Shown: piece after piece, positions 15,871 to 24,903 of the stretch
Layout of the letters: each line of letters opens with the position of its first letter
Numbering within the stretch: the first letter of the stretch is position 1
From: Flavobacterium sp.
GTDB lineage: Bacteria > Bacteroidota > Bacteroidia > Flavobacteriales > Flavobacteriaceae
DNA length: 48,113 nt
Reading direction: 5' to 3'
Assembly: GCF_025352425.1 (NCBI RefSeq)
Contig: NZ_JANXTI010000011.1
Span: forward strand, 1 to 48,113
Position numbers and translations under genes: made by a program
The notes under the pieces: generated by a model
Databases searched by the model: none
What the model was told of the DNA's origin: nothing
What the model saw: only the letters and a program-made list of their open reading frames with translations

Positions 15871-17000
15871 TTGGAGTTGTTAAGAGCTTGGTGGTATAAT
15901 GCTTCGTATAAAGGAAGAATATTTTTGATATCAAATTGTTGGGCAACACCCAATGCTTGAGCCCTAAATTGTCCTAATGTAGCATCATCAAAAAGAATTT
16001 TTAATGCATTTTCCGCCATGCCATCAATGTCGCCAACATCACTCAGGTAACCCGATATTCCCTCAAAGTTAACTTCGGGCAAACCGCCTGAATTACTTGA
16101 TATTACCGGAACACTCCATGCCATAGCTTCAAGTGCCGCAAGACCAAAACTTTCTGTTTGGGATGGCAATAGGAACAAATCGGAATAGGAAAGAATCTGA
16201 TCTATTTCATTACTGTTTCCAAAGAAAATTACTTTATCCTCAATACCCAGTTCTTTACAAAGTTGTTCCGCTCTTGATTTTTCAGGACCATCACCAACCA
16301 TCATTAGCTTGGCTGGAATTTTTTGTTGAATTTTATAAAATATTTTGATAATATCCGGAATGCGTTTTACTTTTCTAAAGTTACTAATGTGAGTGACTAT
16401 TCGTTCTTCCTTTTTTGCCATAACAGATCGATGGCATGAAATCTGACTCTCATTACGTATTTTTTCAAGTTCAATAAAATTCGGAATCACATGAATTTCT
16501 TTTTTGATATTGAACAATTTATTGGTTTCGTCTTTTAAGCTTTGTGAAACTGATGTTACTATATCCGATTTATTAATACTAAAAGTAACAGCCGGTTTGT
16601 ATACAGGATGATTTCCAACCAAAGTAATATCAGTACCGTGAAGCGTAGTAACCATTGGAATTTTAATTCCTTCATTCTTCAACATCTGTTTTGCCATATA
16701 ACCTGCATAGGCATGCGGAATAGCATAATGTACATGTAATAATTCTATTTTATAGAGTTTTACCATGTCAACTAATTTACTGGATAACGCTAATTCATAA
16801 GGCTGATAATGAAATAAAGGATATTCCGGAACATTAACTTCATGGTAATGCACGTTTGAATTTAAGAGAGCCAACCGCACGGGCTGACGATAGGTAATGA
16901 AATGAATTTCGTGTCCGCGATGAGCAAGTTCAAGCCCTAATTCGGTGGCTACCACACCACTACCGCCGAAGGTTGGATAGCATACAATGGCAATTCTCAT
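15867..17000 (-). CDS. bshA: N-acetyl-alpha-D-glucosaminyl L-malate synthase
   Basis: The 377-residue GT4 glycosyltransferase joins GlcNAc from UDP-GlcNAc to L-malate, the first step in making bacillithiol, the low-molecular-weight thiol of Bacteroidota and Firmicutes. IVCYPTFGGSGVVATELGLE at the start and HVHYAIPHAYAGYMAK with TTLHGTDITLVG are BshA-specific; VGDGPEKSRAEQL and LLPSQTESFGLAALEAMA are the GT4 donor-binding motif with E-x(7)-E. Length fits the family. A small lipoprotein gene overlaps its end. The other bsh genes are not in the window. Confidence 0.93.
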   Translation of the reverse strand: MRIAIVCYPTFGGSGVVATELGLELAHRGHEIHFITYRQPVRLALLNSNVHYHEVNVPEYPLFHYQPYELALSSKLVDMVKLYKIELLHVHYAIPHAYAGYMAKQMLKNEGIKIPMVTTLHGTDITLVGNHPVYKPAVTFSINKSDIVTSVSQSLKDETNKLFNIKKEIHVIPNFIELEKIRNESQISCHRSVMAKKEERIVTHISNFRKVKRIPDIIKIFYKIQQKIPAKLMMVGDGPEKSRAEQLCKELGIEDKVIFFGNSNEIDQILSYSDLFLLPSQTESFGLAALEAMAWSVPVISSNSGGLPEVNFEGISGYLSDVGDIDGMAENALKILFDDATLGQFRAQALGVAQQFDIKNILPLYEALYHQALNNSK

Positions 17001-17145
17001 GTGTCTTTTTTAATGATACGAATTTAAGCAAAATTGGATTGTCTTTTCTTAGTTTGTGATAAAAAGATTATGTGAATGAATTTTGCTACTTTAGTTATCT
17101 GAATTGAAACTATAATCAAAAAAAAATAATTAAAACAAATTTATT

Positions 17146-17556
17146 ATGAATCCGATTTTAAGAAATATTTTAGCAGTAGTCCTTGGCCTCTTCATTGGCG
17201 GAGCAGTCAATATGGCTATCATTTTAATTAGCGGCTCCATTATTCCTCCACCGGCAGGAGCTAATTTGACAACAATGGAAGGTCTACAAGCCGCAATGCC
17301 ATTCATGGAACCTAAGCATTTCCTGTTACCATTTTTAGCCCATGCACTGGGAACACTGGTTGGTGCTTTTGTAACAGCAAAAATAGCTGTTTCCAATAAA
17401 ATGCGATTCGCCATCGCAATTGGAATTTGCTTTTTGGTTGGCGGTGTAATGAATATTTTCATGCTTCCTTCCCCTACTTGGTTTACTATCGTTGACTTAG
17501 GGTTGGCATATATTCCAATGGCGTATTTTGGTGGAAAATTGGCAATAAAAAAATGA
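17146..17556 (+). CDS. Four-helix membrane protein of unknown function
   Basis: The 136-residue product has four hydrophobic segments, at about 6-30, 65-86, 90-112 and 115-131, joined by short loops, and no soluble domain. The first loop contains GSIIPPPAGANLTTMEGLQ. Small proteins of this kind occur in flavobacteria without a known role, and I cannot name it. It is convergent with the gene at 17569 with only 12 bp between the two stops and no visible terminator, so the transcripts may overlap. Confidence 0.65.
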   Translation: MNPILRNILAVVLGLFIGGAVNMAIILISGSIIPPPAGANLTTMEGLQAAMPFMEPKHFLLPFLAHALGTLVGAFVTAKIAVSNKMRFAIAIGICFLVGGVMNIFMLPSPTWFTIVDLGLAYIPMAYFGGKLAIKK

Positions 17557-17568
17557 TTGAAGTAAGGA

Positions 17569-19596
17569 TTATAACAATCCGTTATACTTTCTTATAAACC
17601 ATTCCGAAGCAAGGGAAATTGCAATCAAAACCAATAACCAAATCCAATCAATCAATGGTGATTTTTTTACCAATGTTTTTTGAATGGCTTTATAACTGTC
17701 ATCAGCGAGCAATTGTTGTATAAGTATATCTAATTGGTTTGGCAGGAATGCTTTGCCTTTGGTTTGTGTTGCCAATTGGTTTAGTTTGTTCCAGTCGGGA
17801 TTTACAAATTGTTTTTCAATATTAAAATCCAGTACTTCAAAACTACTTGAGTAAACAGAGTTTGAATTCAGCTCTTTCACTTTAAAAGCATAATTTCCGG
17901 CCGATAATCCATCCAGGTTAACCTGAAAAGCATTCGTGGTTCGAAGCAAATCATAATTTTTAACTTGTTTGGTTTTGGTATTTGTGACCGCAATAGTTAA
18001 TCGGGCTTTCTCATCCAGTTCATAGTTTTTGTTAAAATATTGAGCTGTAATTTCAATCCCTTCTCCCGAATTATAAAAGCGATCATGTGTAACTACCAAT
18101 GATTTTTTGGCATTATTTGATGCCAGATATTGTATGGTTTTGTCTAAAAAAATATCAAAATCGGCAAAGCTTTTCTTGTCAACATAACTATTGGCTCTCC
18201 ATTTCCATATGTTTTCTCCAAAAAGAAAAGCGCTTCTTCTTCCTTGATTTTCGGCGAAAGCCAATAAAGGCTGATTGGTTGGGATGTTACGGATGGTAGA
18301 AAATAACAACGTATTGGTATTACTGCTCGCTGTAATGACTCCAAAAGGATTTTCCAATGGTGGAAATTGTTCGAAACCAATATTATCCAAAGCAAAAAGG
18401 TTAAACTGGTTGTCAAACGCAGCAAGATAATCTTCTTTGCTTCCGCTCATTTTAAAGCTGAAACTCTTCTGGTTTTGATTCAGAAAATTATAATCGGTAT
18501 CGTTTCCTGTGATTATCCAACTGTTGATTTTGGCATTTTCGTTTTGGTCAAAGATGGCTTTAAACTCCGCATTTGGTTGATACAATATCAAAACATTATA
18601 ATTTACTAATGAATTGACCTGATTAGGTTTAAGAAGAGTTACTTTTCGTTGTGCGTTAGTTTCAATACTTCGTTTAATTGTACCCAAATCAGGATGGGAA
18701 ATTGAAGATATTAAAGCAACTTCTGTCTTTTGATCAATAACTTCTACAGCGAAATTCTTGACATTGTTATAATTATTCTTTTCCTGCTCTTTTGATGTAA
18801 CGCTAGCTCTTAAAATCTGCAACCCGACTTTGTTGGCAGGCAGCAATACATTCAGCGTGGTTGATTTTTTAGATGGAGAAAAAGCTACGGTTTGTTGGTT
18901 CAGAATACTATTACCTTGCGAGATCTTAAAGGTTGCATTTATGCTTTTGGTACCGGCATAATTCAGGAAGATTTCAACCGGATATTTATTCTTATGAAAC
19001 GCATATTTGTTGACGTTCAACTGGGTAATTCTCAAATCTAGATACGTTGCTGTATCGCCCACCACTAAAGGATAAACCTTATTGTCAGGATTGAATCCAA
19101 AAACGTAATCTTCACCTGAAGTTTGATTTCCGTCAGAAATTAAAACCGTTGGATAATGCTGGTTTTTGTAAATGTTCTTTAGGTTTTTGGCAACAACATC
19201 AATATTGGTTTGTGTACCTTTAAAATCAATGGTATCCGAAGGCAAAAAATCAGTATCAAACTGATACGTCTGCACATCAAATTTATCTGTAAGCTGTTTG
19301 TTTTCAGAAAGCTTTTGAAAGATTTCCATCGCTGACTTATCAGCTTTCAAATCAGTAATAGATGCCGAATTGTCAATAACAATAGGCAGCGGAGTTTTAA
19401 CGGTCTCAATGGTTTTTTTGGAAACAATAGGATTTATCAATAAAAGTAACAATCCAAAGATGCTGAAGAAACGCAGGAAAGCCAAAAGCAAGGCCACATT
19501 CGACCTGATTTTGACCTTGTATAAATATTGGTAAAATGATAAACCAGCAGCAATAAGTATTGATACGAGTAATAACAGGATTGTTGTGGTATTCAT
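17569..19596 (-). CDS. Membrane protein with VWA-like domain
   Basis: The 675-residue product has two N-terminal transmembrane helices (about 3-24 and 34-57), a large extracytoplasmic part and one C-terminal helix (about 648-668). LPIVIDNSASITDL has the D-x-S-x-S metal site (Asp74, Ser76, Ser78) of von Willebrand A domains, and TVLISDGNQTSGED fits a later VWA strand. Beta-sandwich domains follow. The layout resembles large Bacteroidota and Planctomycetes membrane proteins related to BatA or glutamine-amidotransferase-like proteins. The role is unknown. fabG lies upstream with a 16-bp gap. Confidence 0.7.
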   Translation of the reverse strand: MNTTTILLLLVSILIAAGLSFYQYLYKVKIRSNVALLLAFLRFFSIFGLLLLLINPIVSKKTIETVKTPLPIVIDNSASITDLKADKSAMEIFQKLSENKQLTDKFDVQTYQFDTDFLPSDTIDFKGTQTNIDVVAKNLKNIYKNQHYPTVLISDGNQTSGEDYVFGFNPDNKVYPLVVGDTATYLDLRITQLNVNKYAFHKNKYPVEIFLNYAGTKSINATFKISQGNSILNQQTVAFSPSKKSTTLNVLLPANKVGLQILRASVTSKEQEKNNYNNVKNFAVEVIDQKTEVALISSISHPDLGTIKRSIETNAQRKVTLLKPNQVNSLVNYNVLILYQPNAEFKAIFDQNENAKINSWIITGNDTDYNFLNQNQKSFSFKMSGSKEDYLAAFDNQFNLFALDNIGFEQFPPLENPFGVITASSNTNTLLFSTIRNIPTNQPLLAFAENQGRRSAFLFGENIWKWRANSYVDKKSFADFDIFLDKTIQYLASNNAKKSLVVTHDRFYNSGEGIEITAQYFNKNYELDEKARLTIAVTNTKTKQVKNYDLLRTTNAFQVNLDGLSAGNYAFKVKELNSNSVYSSSFEVLDFNIEKQFVNPDWNKLNQLATQTKGKAFLPNQLDILIQQLLADDSYKAIQKTLVKKSPLIDWIWLLVLIAISLASEWFIRKYNGLL

Positions 19597-19612
19597 TAAA
19601 AGTTATAATAAT

Positions 19613-20359
19613 TTAGGTTAGCATTCCTCCGCAAACATTCAACACTTGCCCTGAAACGTAAGCACTCATATCGGAAGCAAAGAAAAGACATGCATTAGCA
19701 ACATCCTCAGGTGTTCCACCGCGTTTCAACGGAATAGAATCTCTCCAACCCTGAACAACATCTTCGTTTAATTTAGCAGTCATTTCAGTTTCAATAAATC
19801 CAGGTGCAATAGCATTACAACGAATGTTACGCGAGCCTAATTCAAGCGCAACCGATTTGGTAAAACCAATCATTCCCGCTTTTGAAGCTGCGTAGTTGGC
19901 TTGACCAGCATTTCCTTTTACACCAACAACCGAACTCATATTTACTATAGAACCTTTGCGGTTTTTCAGCATGATTTTCTGAACCGCTTTAGTCATGTTG
20001 AATACTGACTTAAGGTTGATTTCAATTACTTTATCAAAATCCTCTTCAGACATACGCATTAAAAGATTGTCTTTTGTAATTCCGGCGTTATTGATTAACA
20101 CATCCACATTTCCAAAATCTGCCATAACATCATCAACTAGTTTTTGTGCTTCGTTAAAATCGGCTGCATTAGATTTATATCCTTTGGCTTTGATTCCCAT
20201 CGCCGTTAATTCGTTTTCTAAAACCAAAGCTGATTCGGTAGATGAACTATAAGTAAAAGCTACATTTGCTCCGTGTTGTGCAAAAACTTTTGCGATTCCG
20301 CTTCCAATTCCTCTACTTGCGCCAGTTATGATGGCAACTTTTCCTTCTAATAATTTCAT
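19613..20359 (-). CDS. fabG: 3-oxoacyl-[acyl-carrier-protein] reductase
   Basis: The 248-residue short-chain dehydrogenase reduces 3-oxoacyl-ACP with NADPH in fatty acid elongation. TGASRGIG at 12-19 binds the cofactor, NNAG is at 90-93, and Ser142/143, Tyr156 and Lys160 form the active site in NMSSVVGVKGNAGQANY and the following AASK. The C-terminal NVCGGMLT end is typical of FabG. Other SDR functions cannot be fully excluded, but similarity along the whole length favours FabG. The VWA-like gene follows after 16 bp. Confidence 0.93.
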   Translation of the reverse strand: MKLLEGKVAIITGASRGIGSGIAKVFAQHGANVAFTYSSSTESALVLENELTAMGIKAKGYKSNAADFNEAQKLVDDVMADFGNVDVLINNAGITKDNLLMRMSEEDFDKVIEINLKSVFNMTKAVQKIMLKNRKGSIVNMSSVVGVKGNAGQANYAASKAGMIGFTKSVALELGSRNIRCNAIAPGFIETEMTAKLNEDVVQGWRDSIPLKRGGTPEDVANACLFFASDMSAYVSGQVLNVCGGMLT

Positions 20360-20386
20360 TTTTTAAAAGAGTTAAATTTGATAGCC

Positions 20387-20394
20387 CAAATATA
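20387..20394 (-). promoter_or_regulatory. -7 box for fabG
   Basis: Reads TATATTTG on the minus strand, 27 bp before the fabG start. Confidence 0.5.
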
Positions 20395-20460
20395 GAATAA
20401 TTTATACTTAGTAAAAAATCATTTAGTATCATTGTATGGCAAAAGCGAACACTTGACCAG

Positions 20461-21009
20461 ATGATTGAAAACCAAAGTCAATTTGAAAAACTATATCATG
20501 AATATAAAACACTTGTATTCAATGTGGCGTTGAATTATTTGCAAAACATTGAAGATGCTGAAGAAATCACGCAAGATGTTTTTGTAAAGGTTTATAATTC
20601 GTTGGAGAACTTCAATCAAAAATCGTCGCATAAAACCTGGATTTACCGCATCACTATTAATCATTGTCTGGATTATATTAAACAAAAGAACAGCCAAAAA
20701 CGCTTTTTTATTTTTGGCAAGAAAAGCCAGAACGAACAGGAATATCTGAACACAACAACTTTTGAACATCCCGGAATTTTAATGGAAAATCAGGAAGATG
20801 CAGCAATTCTTTTTGAAGTTATCAATACGTTAACCGAAAACCAAAAGACTGCTTTTTTGCTATCTAAACTGGATGGACTAAATAATCCTGAGATTTCTGA
20901 GATTATGCAGCTTAGTATTTCTTCTGTAGAATCGCTTGTATTTAGGGCAAAAGTTGCGCTTCAGGATAAATTATCTCAAAAATTTAGTAACTACCGCAAG
21001 AAAAAATAA
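20461..21009 (+). CDS. ECF-type RNA polymerase sigma factor
   Basis: The 182-residue protein has sigma region 2 at about 10-80 (EYKTLVFNVALNYLQNIEDA, EITQDVFVKVYNSLENF, KTWIYRITINHCLDYIK) and region 4 at about 120-170 (LTENQKTAFLLSKLDGLNNP, SVESLVFRAKVALQDKL). It lacks regions 1 and 3, as ECF factors do. It is the first gene of a plus-strand cluster reaching 26079 and probably controls it. No standard anti-sigma factor is next to it; the small membrane protein at 21030 and the Spy-like protein at 21302 occupy that place. Confidence 0.9.
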   Translation: MIENQSQFEKLYHEYKTLVFNVALNYLQNIEDAEEITQDVFVKVYNSLENFNQKSSHKTWIYRITINHCLDYIKQKNSQKRFFIFGKKSQNEQEYLNTTTFEHPGILMENQEDAAILFEVINTLTENQKTAFLLSKLDGLNNPEISEIMQLSISSVESLVFRAKVALQDKLSQKFSNYRKKK

Positions 21010-21029
21010 TAACATTCGTCAAAGTAATT

Positions 21030-21299
21030 ATGGAAAGAAATAATTGGATAGAAAACATTTTAAACAGCACTAACGGAATTTTAAAAGTAGTGCCGAGTGA
21101 TAATTTGTTTTCACAAATTCAACAAAGGATTCAACAAGATAAAAAGGTTTCATCAAAAATACTGTGGCTTGTTGCCGCATCAATTGCGGTTTTAGTAATA
21201 CTGAATTTTTCGGTTTTATGTAAGTTTAATGAAAAAACAAGTTCAACCACAGCCTACTTAGAAATGACTGTCAATAAAAGTAATCAACTATATCAATAA
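21030..21299 (+). CDS. Small single-pass membrane protein, possible anti-sigma partner
   Basis: The 89-residue product has a cytoplasmic N-terminus of about 45 residues, one transmembrane helix near 46-67 (ILWLVAASIAVLVILNF) and a short outer tail. The N-terminal part (WIENILNSTNGILKVVPSDN) contains amphipathic helix-like stretches. The topology and position between an ECF sigma gene and a Spy-like gene suggest an anti-sigma role, as in CnrH/CnrY/CnrX-like systems. This is inference from context; no anti-sigma motif is recognisable. Confidence 0.6.
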   Translation: MERNNWIENILNSTNGILKVVPSDNLFSQIQQRIQQDKKVSSKILWLVAASIAVLVILNFSVLCKFNEKTSSTTAYLEMTVNKSNQLYQ

Positions 21300-21301
21300 A
21301 A

Positions 21302-21778
21302 ATGGAAAAGACAAAACTATTAACGATTACCATTATCGGATTATTGTTGCTCAATTTGGGCACACTTGGATTTTTATTTTTTAATGGTTTTAAAGGTCAC
21401 CGGCAGCTACATGATAGCAGACCAATGCCAAGAGAAATCATTATAGAAAAGCTTCATTTTGACACACAACAGCAAAAGGAATATGACAAATTGATTACCT
21501 GGCATCGTGCTGAAATCACTAGATTGGATGATGCTATCCGGAAAGCAAAAAATGATTTGTACTCTGGATTATCTAAAGATAAAATCGATCTACAAACTAA
21601 AGACAGCCTGATAAGTGTGATAAATTCTAATCAAAAGCAAGTAGAGGAAACCCATTTCAAACATTTTGAAGACATTAAAAAACTGTGCCGTAAAGACCAA
21701 ATGGAAAATTTTAACGACCTGACAGAGGAATTTGGAAGAATATTTGCTCCAAAACCACACGGGCCAAGACATGACTAA
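21302..21778 (+). CDS. Spy/CpxP-like periplasmic metal-sensing protein
   Basis: The 158-residue product starts with a membrane segment (about 6-28) followed by an all-helical domain. That domain has IIEKLHFDTQQQKEYDKLI, then WHRAEITRLDDAIRKAKNDL, then a final helix and a His-rich tail (PKPHGPRHD). It resembles the Metal_resist/Spy/CpxP/CnrX family of periplasmic chaperones and metal sensors. The start is 2 bp after the previous stop. With an ECF sigma factor and a small membrane protein upstream it forms a CnrYXH-like arrangement, which makes metal-dependent control plausible. Confidence 0.7.
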   Translation: MEKTKLLTITIIGLLLLNLGTLGFLFFNGFKGHRQLHDSRPMPREIIIEKLHFDTQQQKEYDKLITWHRAEITRLDDAIRKAKNDLYSGLSKDKIDLQTKDSLISVINSNQKQVEETHFKHFEDIKKLCRKDQMENFNDLTEEFGRIFAPKPHGPRHD

Positions 21779-22469
21779 GGCAATTTTAATCATAATTGCG
21801 TCTTTATTATTTTGCCTTCCGATTCATTCTCAAAGTAAAACTGATTCGCTAGCGATTAATTTTCATTTAGAATTCAATAAACTTCCGCTTGAAATAAACA
21901 AAAAATATGTTTCGGCAAACAAGGATACTTTGACAGTTGAAACCTTTCGATGTTATGTATCCAATATTCAGATTCAGTACAAAGACAACTCCGTCTTTAC
22001 TCAAAAAAACAGCTATTACCTACTCGATTCAGAGCATCCCAACTCTTTTCAAATTCCGATAACCAAAAAGACTGACAAGCAAATTTCCAAAATTACCTTC
22101 AATATCGGAATCGACAGTTTGACAAATACTGCAGGAGCAATGGCTGGAGATTTAGATCCTGTGAAGGGAATGTATTGGGCATGGCAAAGCGGTTATATAA
22201 ACATGAAAATTGAAGGCAAAAGCTCGAGCTGCAAAACCAGAAAAAATGAATTCCAGTTTCATGTTGGCGGCTATCTTCAACCCTATTATGCAATGCGTCA
22301 GATGAAATTTACCTTAGATAAAAAAGCAAATGATGACATAAATATTGGCATTGATTTATTTCCGTTTTTCTCCAATGTAGAATTAAAAGAAACCAACAGT
22401 GTTATGATTCCGGGAAACGAAGCTATGAAGCTGGCGAATTATAGCTGCAAAATGTTTTACATCCAATGA
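21771..22469 (+). CDS. MbnP-family copper-binding protein
   Basis: The 232-residue product has a signal peptide (MTKAILIIIASLLFCLPIHS) and a beta-rich domain. INFHLEFNKLPLEINKKYV at the start and GMYWAWQSGYINMKIEG in the middle are hallmarks of MbnP-like proteins; a CKMF segment with a Cys is near the end. Known MbnP binds copper after its partner MbnH oxidises a Trp to kynurenine; this protein has Trp residues in the YWAWQ segment. The ATG at 21771 is chosen because it starts the signal peptide; it overlaps the previous gene by 8 bp. The MbnH-type gene follows with a 4-bp overlap. Confidence 0.82.
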   Translation: MTKAILIIIASLLFCLPIHSQSKTDSLAINFHLEFNKLPLEINKKYVSANKDTLTVETFRCYVSNIQIQYKDNSVFTQKNSYYLLDSEHPNSFQIPITKKTDKQISKITFNIGIDSLTNTAGAMAGDLDPVKGMYWAWQSGYINMKIEGKSSSCKTRKNEFQFHVGGYLQPYYAMRQMKFTLDKKANDDINIGIDLFPFFSNVELKETNSVMIPGNEAMKLANYSCKMFYIQ

Positions 22470-23488
22470 AAAAAATCATAGCTTTATTGGGATTTGGACT
22501 TTTCATTTTTGGAATTTTAGCTTTTTCCAATAACTTTTTTACTACGCCTTTATATCTTGAACTACCCAATGGTTGGCCAAAGCCAAAATATGATTTCAAA
22601 AAAAATCCATTAACCGAAGAAGGGTTTCAACTTGGGAGAAACTTATTTTATGACCCGATTTTATCAAAAGACAATACCATTTCCTGTCAGAGTTGTCATT
22701 TGCAACAAACCGGATTTACTCATGTTGATCATCAATTAAGTCATGGTATCGAAGGGAAAATCGGCACCAGGAATTCAATGGCATTAATTAATTTGGCCTG
22801 GAGCAAAGACTTTATGTGGGATGGCGGTGTCAACAATCTCGAAGTGCAACCTATAAATCCAATTACCAATCCATTAGAAATGGATGAAACATTGGAACAT
22901 GTGATTGCCAAATTACAGGCAAGCGAAAAATACAGAAAGCTTTTTGCAAAAGCATTTGGTGATGAAAAAGTAACTAGTCAACGGCTTTTGAAAGCGCTAG
23001 CCCAATTTACAGTAATGCTGAAATCATCGAATGCAAAGTATGATAAAGTAATAGCCAAAGAAGAAAATTTCACAGTCCAAGAGCAGCATGGCTATGATTT
23101 ATTTAAAACAAATTGTGCCTCCTGTCATAAAGAGCCGCTTTTCTCCGATGACAAATTTGAGAAAAATGGGTTAAAAATTGATGAAACCTTAAACGATTTT
23201 GGACGAATGAAAATTACCAACAACCCCGAAGATTATTTGCGGTTCAAAGTGCCGACTTTAAGGAACATTCAATTTACATTTCCGTATATGCACGATGGCA
23301 GGTTTAAAACCCTGACCGAAGTAGTGAAGCATTACAATTCTTTAGGTTATGATAAAAGTTTGCCCAAAGAATTAGACAAACCTATGAACTTATCCAATAA
23401 CGACAGAGTCGATTTAGTAGCTTTTTTACAAACGCTGACCGATAAAGAATTTTTATTTGATAAACGATTTTCATTCCCAAAAGAATAA
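22466..23488 (+). CDS. MbnH-type di-haem cytochrome c peroxidase-like protein
   Basis: The 340-residue product has an N-terminal membrane segment (about 4-22) and two c-type haem sites, CQSCH at 74-78 and CASCH at 217-221. The fold is that of bacterial di-haem peroxidases and MauG (EEGFQLGRNLFYDPILSKDN, TRNSMALINLAWSKDFMWDG, VPTLRNIQFTFPYMHDGRF). Known MbnH uses a bis-Fe(IV) state to convert a Trp of MbnP to kynurenine. The 4-bp overlap with the MbnP gene argues for that role here over simple H2O2 removal. It acts in the periplasm. Confidence 0.85.
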   Translation: MKKIIALLGFGLFIFGILAFSNNFFTTPLYLELPNGWPKPKYDFKKNPLTEEGFQLGRNLFYDPILSKDNTISCQSCHLQQTGFTHVDHQLSHGIEGKIGTRNSMALINLAWSKDFMWDGGVNNLEVQPINPITNPLEMDETLEHVIAKLQASEKYRKLFAKAFGDEKVTSQRLLKALAQFTVMLKSSNAKYDKVIAKEENFTVQEQHGYDLFKTNCASCHKEPLFSDDKFEKNGLKIDETLNDFGRMKITNNPEDYLRFKVPTLRNIQFTFPYMHDGRFKTLTEVVKHYNSLGYDKSLPKELDKPMNLSNNDRVDLVAFLQTLTDKEFLFDKRFSFPKE

Positions 23489-23554
23489 TTTTAAACTAAT
23501 GCGCAAGAAATAAAAACATCTTTCGTCTAAAAAGTTATAACCAAACTAACCAAA

Positions 23555-24901
23555 ATGAAAAAATTACTTTTACTATTACTGTTTGCTAGTACTTCTCATT
23601 CACAAACCAATCCAATTATCACGACATGGCTGCGCAATACAACGGGAATTACAGGTCGTCATTATGTATCGGGAAATTCAACGCCAATAACTGATGCAGT
23701 TGCTGCCAATGTGCAAACCGTTCAATATTCAACCAATTGGGTTTATGTCACTACAAATGGAATCCCGGCTTATATAACCGGACCTTTTTTAGATGGAAAT
23801 CCATCGTTGGCAACTACTCAAAATGGTGCTATCTTTAAAATGCCATTAAACCCAACCCAAAACACAGGAACAGCAACGGCTACCACTGGTGGAAATATTG
23901 GCTTGTTCAAAAACGGGGTGGCTTTATTTGATTATAGAGATGGCGTTTCCTGGAAAAACAGCACGCAAACTATTTGTGGTGGCCCCGTTCAACCCGCATG
24001 TATGGGTGATGGGGTCTGGAACAGGGATGCAATTCCGGCAGAACGTAACGGGTTCGATTGTGCAAAGGCACATCCGGCAATGGGAAATTATCACCACCAT
24101 CAAAATCCAAGTGCTTTTAATTTAGATTTAGTAGTAATTTCAACGATTTGCGACACTTATCCTTCCGATGGTTTGTATGTAATCAATACGTCACAACATT
24201 CTCCTTTAATTGGCTTTGCTTATGATGGTTTTCCAATTTATGGTGCTTATGGTTACGCTAATGCTGATGGAACTGGCGGGATTGTCCGAATGAAATCAAG
24301 TTATCAGTTGCGCAACATTACAACAAGAACTGTCTATGCGGACGGAACTAATGTAACCGATGGTCCTGCAGTAAGTACGACCTATCCTTTAGGGTATTTC
24401 AGAGAAGATTATGAATATGTTGCACATCCTTCTGACGCGAGTTATTTGGATGTTCATAATGGAAGATTTTGCATAACTCCGGAATATCCTTTGGGGATTT
24501 ATTGTTACTTCACAACGGTTGATTCCAATCATAATTCCGCTTATCCTTATGTTGTCGGCCCAACATTCTATGGCAATAAAACTGCGGTTAAAGTAACAAG
24601 TATTTCCGAAAGTACGACACAATATACTTTGGCGAATGCCGATTTTAATCTGTCCAACTTGAATATTAAAATCTATCCTAATCCCGCTCAGGATTTCATT
24701 GCGATTCAATCGGATATGATAGCAGATAATCTGGATGTTTCTTTAATTGACGAACTGGGCAAAGTTATTAAGACCAATAAAATCCTTCAGGGAAGCACAC
24801 TTTCCATTATTGATTTAAGTACCGTTTACAACGGCGTTTACTTTGTAAAAGTAGCAAGTGCTAAAGACAGCAAAACATTCAAAATAATCATTAACAAATA
24901 A
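23555..24901 (+). CDS. T9SS-secreted YHYH protein
   Basis: The 448-residue product has a signal peptide (MKKLLLLLLFASTSHS), a YHYH domain and a type IX secretion tail. The YHYH domain is marked by GNYHHHQNPSAF at about 177-188 and by SPLIGFAYDGFPIYGAYGY at about 216-234, both rich in His/Tyr and possibly metal-binding. The tail starts near residue 373 (IKIYPNPAQDF, YNGVYFVKV, end KIIINK). Its place between two di-haem proteins and next to MbnP links it to the same pathway, but on the cell surface. The gap before it (66 bp) is the largest in the cluster and may hold its own start site. Confidence 0.85.
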   Translation: MKKLLLLLLFASTSHSQTNPIITTWLRNTTGITGRHYVSGNSTPITDAVAANVQTVQYSTNWVYVTTNGIPAYITGPFLDGNPSLATTQNGAIFKMPLNPTQNTGTATATTGGNIGLFKNGVALFDYRDGVSWKNSTQTICGGPVQPACMGDGVWNRDAIPAERNGFDCAKAHPAMGNYHHHQNPSAFNLDLVVISTICDTYPSDGLYVINTSQHSPLIGFAYDGFPIYGAYGYANADGTGGIVRMKSSYQLRNITTRTVYADGTNVTDGPAVSTTYPLGYFREDYEYVAHPSDASYLDVHNGRFCITPEYPLGIYCYFTTVDSNHNSAYPYVVGPTFYGNKTAVKVTSISESTTQYTLANADFNLSNLNIKIYPNPAQDFIAIQSDMIADNLDVSLIDELGKVIKTNKILQGSTLSIIDLSTVYNGVYFVKVASAKDSKTFKIIINK

Positions 24902-24903
24902 CC

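Noticed and set aside
17556..17569. Terminator between the convergent genes at 17556 and 17569
   Set aside because: Only 12 bp separate the stops and no stem with a T-run could be found there.
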